In this document: positions 59,888 to 64,000 of the stretch, one piece after another | How the letters are laid out: each line of letters starts with the position of its first letter | How positions within the stretch are numbered: position 1 is the first letter of the stretch | NCBI GenBank assembly: GCA_031551125.1 | Contig: JAVBOB010000009.1 | Span: forward strand, 186,001-250,000 | Origin: JAIRNF01 sp031551125 | GTDB taxonomy: Bacteria; Bacteroidota; Bacteroidia; Bacteroidales; UBA932 | Direction: 5' to 3' | Length of the DNA: 64,000 bases | Program-made: the position numbers and the translations under genes | Notes under the pieces: model-generated | Told to the model about the DNA's origin: nothing | Seen by the model: only the letters and a program-made list of their open reading frames with translations | Database searches by the model: none

Positions 59888-60084
59888 TAGTCCGCGAAGC
59901 GGGCAAATATGCATAACCCCGTATGAAATGCGGGGAGTTAGAGAAGTAGATGCTATTACGCGCGGAGCACCATTCGTTTTTCATCGAACGAATGGTGCTC
60001 CGCGCGTAATGTAGATGGGCATAGTCGCTTCTGTGTGTTTGCTCACGGTTATTCATATTTAGTCCCTTCGGGACATTCTGACTA
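59888..60084 (+). repeat. Palindromic element, family 2, copy f
   Basis: Outer TAGTCCGCGAAGCGGGCAAA and mirrored TTTAGTCCCTTCGGGACA, TATGCATAACCCCGTATGAA with GCGGGG, and a central perfect 24-bp stem at 59955-60010 (ATTACGCGCGGAGCACCATT with CGTT, loop of 8). It lies between purE and argH. No gene or other feature is seen in the rest of 59800-60176. Confidence 0.85.
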
Positions 60085-60176
60085 GCACATGTTTGTAGCA
60101 CGTACTCTGAGCTGTTTTAACTACTTACCCGTAAAATCCCTTAGAGGGTGGGGCAGATAAAGAATAATATAGATAT

Positions 60177-61475
60177 TCAAACCCTTATAATTCTTTCTAA
60201 CACCTTCCGCATTTTTTCTTTGATTTCGGCGGTACACAGATTACCTATACTTCCTTCATGCGTATGGTTTAGCTCCTTGTTGGGCTTATAAGTCCCCTGT
60301 TGTACTTGTTCTCCTATTTGCTTATAGGCATCTCGAAAAGGTACTCCCGATAAAACAAGCCGATTTACATCCTCAACCGTGAAGAGGTAATCATACCGCT
60401 CATCATCCAGTATATGTTCGTTAACCCTAATGTGTTGTAGCATGAAAGTCGTCATTTGCAGGCAGTCTTTCAGCTCATCGATAGCAGGGAAAACAAGCTC
60501 CTTTAGCAGCTGAAAATCGCGATGGTAACCTGTTGGAAGGTTGGTTGTCAGCAGCATTAGCTCATTTGGTAACCCTTGTAGCTTATTACATTTAGCTCGA
60601 ATCAGCTCACATACATCAGGGTTTTTCTTGTGCGGCATAATACTTGAACCGGTTGTCAGCTCATCTGGAAAAGAGATAAAGCCAAAATTTTGCCCCATAT
60701 ATAAGCAGCAGTCCATAGCCAAACGGGCAACGGTTGAAGCGACAGCGCTTATGGCAAAGCTAAGCGAGCGCTCTGTTTTACCTCGTGAGAGCTGAGCTGC
60801 AACGGAGTTATGGTGCATGGTCTCAAATCCTAACAGCCGGGTGGTTATGTTGCGGTTAAGCGGGAAAGATGAGCCATAGCCTGCAGCCGAACCCAGCGGG
60901 TTTTGGTTTGCCAAATGATAGGCGGCTTCCATGAGCAGCATATCATCTGCCAACGACTCGGCATAAGCGCCAAACCATAGCCCAAAGGACGATGGCATGG
61001 CTACCTGCATGTGCGTATAGCCGGGCATAAGTACTTGTTTATAGCGTTCGCTAAGAGTTATTAATTGTTCAAACAGCCCATTCACATGTTGAGAAATTTC
61101 CTGAAGTTCTGCACGAAAGTATAGCTTCAGGTCAACCAGCACTTGGTCGTTGCGAGAGCGTCCGGCGTGTATTTTTTTTCCCACATCGCCTAGCTTACGG
61201 GTAAGCAGTAGCTCAACCTGAGAGTGTACATCCTCCACCCCGTCTTCTATTATAAACTTTCCGGAGCAAATGTCTTCGGTTATTTCGTTAAGCCCGGCAA
61301 CCAACAAGTTCAGCTCATTCCTATTTAGTAGGCCTATACTTTCCAGCATGCGGATATGTGCTATTGAACCTTCAACATCATGTTTGGCTAGCCGAATATC
61401 CAGCTCCCTATCACGACCTACGGTAAACCGTTCAACGGTTTTGTCGGCATCGTATCCCTTACTCCAAAGTTTCAT
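60177..61475 (-). CDS. argH: Argininosuccinate lyase
   Basis: 432 residues. The fumarase-superfamily signature GSSIMPHKKNPDVCELIRAK is intact, as are HAGRSRNDQV and the N-terminal LWSKGYDADKTVERFTVGRD. It splits argininosuccinate to arginine and fumarate, the last step of arginine synthesis. Somewhat shorter than the E. coli enzyme, as in other Bacteroidota. Last gene of the arg group. Confidence 0.97.
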   Translation of the reverse strand: MKLWSKGYDADKTVERFTVGRDRELDIRLAKHDVEGSIAHIRMLESIGLLNRNELNLLVAGLNEITEDICSGKFIIEDGVEDVHSQVELLLTRKLGDVGKKIHAGRSRNDQVLVDLKLYFRAELQEISQHVNGLFEQLITLSERYKQVLMPGYTHMQVAMPSSFGLWFGAYAESLADDMLLMEAAYHLANQNPLGSAAGYGSSFPLNRNITTRLLGFETMHHNSVAAQLSRGKTERSLSFAISAVASTVARLAMDCCLYMGQNFGFISFPDELTTGSSIMPHKKNPDVCELIRAKCNKLQGLPNELMLLTTNLPTGYHRDFQLLKELVFPAIDELKDCLQMTTFMLQHIRVNEHILDDERYDYLFTVEDVNRLVLSGVPFRDAYKQIGEQVQQGTYKPNKELNHTHEGSIGNLCTAEIKEKMRKVLERIIRV

Positions 61476-61515
61476 ATTCTATAGTTTGTTGTGTTGCAAA
61501 TCCCAAAATTAATTT

Positions 61516-61544
61516 GTCATTGCGAACAAAGCGAAGCAATGACG
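61516..61544. repeat. Palindromic repeat, family 1 (minimal copy)
   Basis: GTCATTGCGAACAAAGCGAA and GCAATGACGG. It ends 1 bp before the stop codon of the M20 gene and separates it from argH. Confidence 0.7.
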
Positions 61545-61545
61545 G

Positions 61546-62610
61546 TTATATTTTATTTGTATTCAATGTTTTTAAGAAACGAACGTATCCGTCAATTCCC
61601 TGCTTTATTTCATCAATATATACGTACTCATCAGCGGTGTGTGAGCGGGCGGAATCGCCGGGACCCATTTTTAATGAGGGAACAGGTATGCGTGTAATAT
61701 CCGAGCTGGTAGGCGACACGTAGCAAGCTATGTTCAACTGCTGCGCCGTTTTTACCAATGGATGAGATTCTGCTATTGATGATGCTCTTAAATGTGTTGA
61801 GCGTGCTGTAACTTCACAACCAACATGTTCTTGAATAACCTGTAAAATTTCCTCATTCCGGTAACAATCTGTTGGACGAACATCTACTACAAATCGGCAT
61901 TCTGAGGGTATTACGTTATGCTGTGTACCGGCCTGTACCTGTGTTACAGTCATCTTTACATCACCCATTAGCGCTGATTTCTTGGGAAAACAAAATGCGC
62001 GAAACCATTGCATATCATCCATTGCGTGATGAATAGCATTATCTCCCTCGCTGCGTGCTGCATGTCCCGATACTCCTTTTGCAATACAGTCAAGCACCAT
62101 TAACCCACGCTCGGCAACGGCGGCTTGCATTTTTGTGGGTTCACCAACAATGGCAAAATCTATCTTTGGCAGCTCATTCCATAGTGCAGCTATTCCGTTA
62201 GTGCTCACTCGTTCTTCTTCTGCCGTTATAGCGAGCACCATATTGAAAGGAAGTTGTTCTTTTGATAAAATGGCAAAAGCATGTGTCAGTGAAACTACCG
62301 ATGCTCCGGCATCATTACTTCCCAGCCCATACAGCTTCCCATCTTCAACCGTTGGTTCAAATGGATTGCGTGTATAGTCGGGTGATGGGGAAACCGTATC
62401 ATGGTGAGAGTTTAACAGCAATGTAGGCTTAGCCTTGTCAAAGCCTTCTGTTTGCGCCCATACGTTGTTTTTATATCGTTTAGGCTTTAGCCCAAGCTGC
62501 TGCATGTGGTCAAAAATCAGCTCTGCCGTTTTATCCTCTTCTGTTGATAAAGATGGCGTGCTGATTAGCGTCTTCAATAAGTCTAAGGCTTGTGAGTATA
62601 TGTTGCTCAT
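61546..62610 (-). CDS. argE: M20-family deacylase, probable N-acetyl- or N-succinyl-(citr)ulline/ornithine deacetylase
   Basis: 354 residues. Metal ligands: SHHDTVS (His, Asp), LGSNDAG (Asp), ITAEEERVS (catalytic Glu and ligand) and the final ARSHTADEY (His). In a pathway with an acetyl/succinyl-ornithine carbamoyltransferase the substrate is expected to be the N-acylated citrulline. The gene sits between argB and argH, which supports the role. Symbol by analogy; the exact acyl group is not determinable. Confidence 0.88.
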   Translation of the reverse strand: MSNIYSQALDLLKTLISTPSLSTEEDKTAELIFDHMQQLGLKPKRYKNNVWAQTEGFDKAKPTLLLNSHHDTVSPSPDYTRNPFEPTVEDGKLYGLGSNDAGASVVSLTHAFAILSKEQLPFNMVLAITAEEERVSTNGIAALWNELPKIDFAIVGEPTKMQAAVAERGLMVLDCIAKGVSGHAARSEGDNAIHHAMDDMQWFRAFCFPKKSALMGDVKMTVTQVQAGTQHNVIPSECRFVVDVRPTDCYRNEEILQVIQEHVGCEVTARSTHLRASSIAESHPLVKTAQQLNIACYVSPTSSDITRIPVPSLKMGPGDSARSHTADEYVYIDEIKQGIDGYVRFLKTLNTNKI

Positions 62611-62657
62611 TATAGTAAGATGTTATTTCAATGCTTTAACTCAAGTTGCTGTTTATT

Positions 62658-62753
62658 ACCCCCAACCCCTGAAGGGGGCTTTAGTCTCTGCAAATGACTT
62701 CTAAGAGTTCAACTTTGCAGTAGTCGGGTTCCCCCTTTAGGGGGTTAGGGGGC
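62658..62753. repeat. Palindromic element, family 5, copy 3, overlapping argB
   Basis: ACCCCCAACCCCTGAAGGGG at the left, CCCCCTTTAGGGGGTTAGGG at the right, with TCTGCAAATGACTTC / AACTTTGCAGTAGTCGGG inside, closely similar to the copy at 44771. The right end encodes the last codons of argB. Confidence 0.85.
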
Positions 62754-63516
62754 CTACCTTCGTTCCAACATCATTACCCAAATTTTGAGCATGCTTGATT
62801 ACTACCTCCGATACGCCTGCATCAATTGCTTTAAACGCGCTATCCAGCTTCGGTATCATACCTTTTGAAATAGTTCCTTGCTGCTTCATTTCTTGGCAGC
62901 TTACCGGATTGATAGTTTTGATATACGAGCTATCATCGTTAGGGTCGGACAACACTCCGTTCTTCTCGAAGCAAAACACTAAACGTGTAGGCTGAATGGA
63001 GGCTAAAGCAACAGCTAAAGATGAGGCTATACCATCCGCATTACTATTTAGAAGCGTTCCTTCCCCGTCATGCGTAATAGAGCAAAATACGGGTGTGAGC
63101 CCTCCTTCCAGCAAACGTTGTATGGTTGTACTTGGTATTTGATTGGAAGAAACATCACCAACAAAACCAAAATTAACAGGCTTAGGTGAACGACGAACGG
63201 ATGGAATAAGGTTAGCATCGGCCCCTGATAATCCTATGGCGTTGCAGCCTATGGCTTGTAGCTGTGCTACAATTGTTTTGTTTATCCATCCGGCGTAAAC
63301 CATAGTGGTAACTTGTAGGGTTTCGGTATCGGTTACGCGCCGTCCGTCAATCATTTGAGTGGGTATGCCCAACTTTTCCGAAAGGCGAGTGGCAAGCTTA
63401 CCTCCACCATGTACAAGTATTTTGGGTTCATTAATCGCAGCGAAGTTTTTTAAAAATGAGATTAGCTCCTTCTCATTATCAATCACGTTGCCACCTATTT
63501 TTATTACGTTTAGCAT
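62737..63516 (-). CDS. argB: Acetylglutamate kinase
   Basis: 259 residues. VIKIGGNVIDNEKEL and KILVHGGGKLATRLSEKLGI are the nucleotide and substrate loops. Phosphorylates N-acetylglutamate (or N-succinylglutamate) in arginine synthesis. The last residues, GPLTP and the stop codon, are encoded by the end of a family 5 palindromic element, so the natural C-terminus was replaced or cut by the insertion. The catalytic part is complete. Confidence 0.95.
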   Translation of the reverse strand: MLNVIKIGGNVIDNEKELISFLKNFAAINEPKILVHGGGKLATRLSEKLGIPTQMIDGRRVTDTETLQVTTMVYAGWINKTIVAQLQAIGCNAIGLSGADANLIPSVRRSPKPVNFGFVGDVSSNQIPSTTIQRLLEGGLTPVFCSITHDGEGTLLNSNADGIASSLAVALASIQPTRLVFCFEKNGVLSDPNDDSSYIKTINPVSCQEMKQQGTISKGMIPKLDSAFKAIDAGVSEVVIKHAQNLGNDVGTKVGPLTP

Positions 63517-63533
63517 AGCAAATGTTTATTTTT

Positions 63534-63602
63534 CGTCATTGCGAGCGGAGCAGTCTATAAAAAAGTAGAGATTGCTTCGGCAAAAAACGCCTCGCAATGA
63601 CG
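63534..63602. repeat. Palindromic repeat, family 1, between argF' and argB
   Basis: CGTCATTGCGAGCGGAGCAG and GAGATTGCTTCGG with CTCGCAATGACGCG. It fills the gap of 91 bp. Confidence 0.8.
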
Positions 63603-63607
63603 CGTAA

Positions 63608-64000
63608 TTAGATGTTTTCCAACATCCGTTTCAATACGGTTTGTGCTGATACCACGCGATTAGCAGCCTCCGGAATAACAATAGATTGGGGGCTTTCAAT
63701 AACATCATCCGTTACTATCATGTTGCGCCGAACGGGGAGGCAGTGCATAAAGTAGGCGTTGTTAGTCAGCTTCATTTTTTCCTCATCAACTGTCCAAGCC
63801 CTATCTGTACTCAGTATTTTTCCATAGTTGGAGTCTTGATAAGCCGACCAGTTTTTAGCGTAAATAAAATCGGCTCCTTCAAAAGCTTTTTGCTGGTTGT
63901 ACTCTACCCTTGCGTTGCCCACAAATTGCTTGTTCAGCTCGTAACCTTCGGGATGAGTGATGACAAATTCGTAGTCAGTAGCATTCATCCATTCGGCAAA
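63608..64000 (-). CDS. argF': N-acetyl/N-succinylornithine carbamoyltransferase, C-terminal part
   Basis: Only the last 131 residues are in the window; the frame stays open to position 64000 (FAEWMNATDYEFVITHPEGY at the edge). HCLPVRRNMIVTDDVIES is the signature of the acetyl/succinylornithine enzymes, which differ from normal ornithine carbamoyltransferase (HCLP followed by other residues). It heads the visible part of the arg operon with argB, the M20 gene and argH. Confidence 0.9.
   Translation of the reverse strand, partial: FAEWMNATDYEFVITHPEGYELNKQFVGNARVEYNQQKAFEGADFIYAKNWSAYQDSNYGKILSTDRAWTVDEEKMKLTNNAYFMHCLPVRRNMIVTDDVIESPQSIVIPEAANRVVSAQTVLKRMLENI

Noticed and set aside
4767..60084. 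CRISPR array
   Set aside because: The repeats are palindromic elements scattered over tens of kilobases, with no regular spacers and no cas genes.

Overview
The window is a contiguous piece of a Bacteroidota chromosome, most likely of the class Bacteroidia. The evidence is a GldA-type ABC ATPase, PorT-like outer-membrane barrels, an IspG enlarged by a central insertion, an IleS with the GIHH form of the HIGH motif, an ArgF'-type acetyl/succinylornithine carbamoyltransferase, few Shine-Dalgarno sequences, and promoters of the phylum-specific type TTG-N17-23-TAnnTTTG. Genus and species cannot be named from the sequence alone.

Layout. Positions 1-7100 hold purN, a small membrane protein, a ROK sugar kinase, gldA with a coiled-coil membrane protein, a lipoprotein and an rRNA cytosine-C5 methyltransferase. 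Positions 7300-10650 hold a minus-strand operon of ECF sigma factor, anti-sigma-like membrane protein, outer-membrane barrel and a TraB/DUF5694-like exported protein. Positions 11450-29930 hold one merged str-S10-spc-alpha ribosomal supercluster of 33 co-directional genes (rpsL to rplQ, including fusA, secY, map, infA, rpmJ and rpoA; no tuf). It starts at a near-perfect promoter and ends at a 16-bp terminator hairpin. Then come eno, an ExbB-membrane protein-ExbD-ExbD module preceded by tRNA-Ser(GGA), asparaginase, TatD, a PycB/OadA-like carboxyltransferase, dprA, an oxidoreductase-like gene, pcm, an Ig-like lipoprotein, a barrel, ispG, lspA, a DksA-like gene, ileS, a nucleoside kinase, lplA, obg, a DUF4476 gene, adk, hpt and purE. 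The right end is an arginine operon on the minus strand (argF' running off the window, argB, an M20 deacylase, argH).

Between the genes there is an unusually rich population of palindromic non-coding repeats of at least seven families. They fill almost every gap longer than 100 bp outside the ribosomal cluster. The most notable family (about 200 bp, six copies) carries a central long hairpin whose sequence differs in every copy while its pairing is kept. Another family (CCCCCTAAAGGGGG-type ends) has invaded coding sequence: it is read through in frame inside ileS and supplies the last codons and stop of argB. No transposase is present in the window, so any mobilising enzyme must act from elsewhere.

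Other points of interest are a sigma-54-type promoter followed about 65 bp later by a strong terminator with no ORF (candidate small RNA, 47017-47131), a PycB-like protein whose biotinyl domain lacks the biotin-accepting lysine, and structured inverted repeats inside two spacers of the ribosomal cluster. I found no CRISPR array, prophage, transposase gene, resistance gene or defence system.
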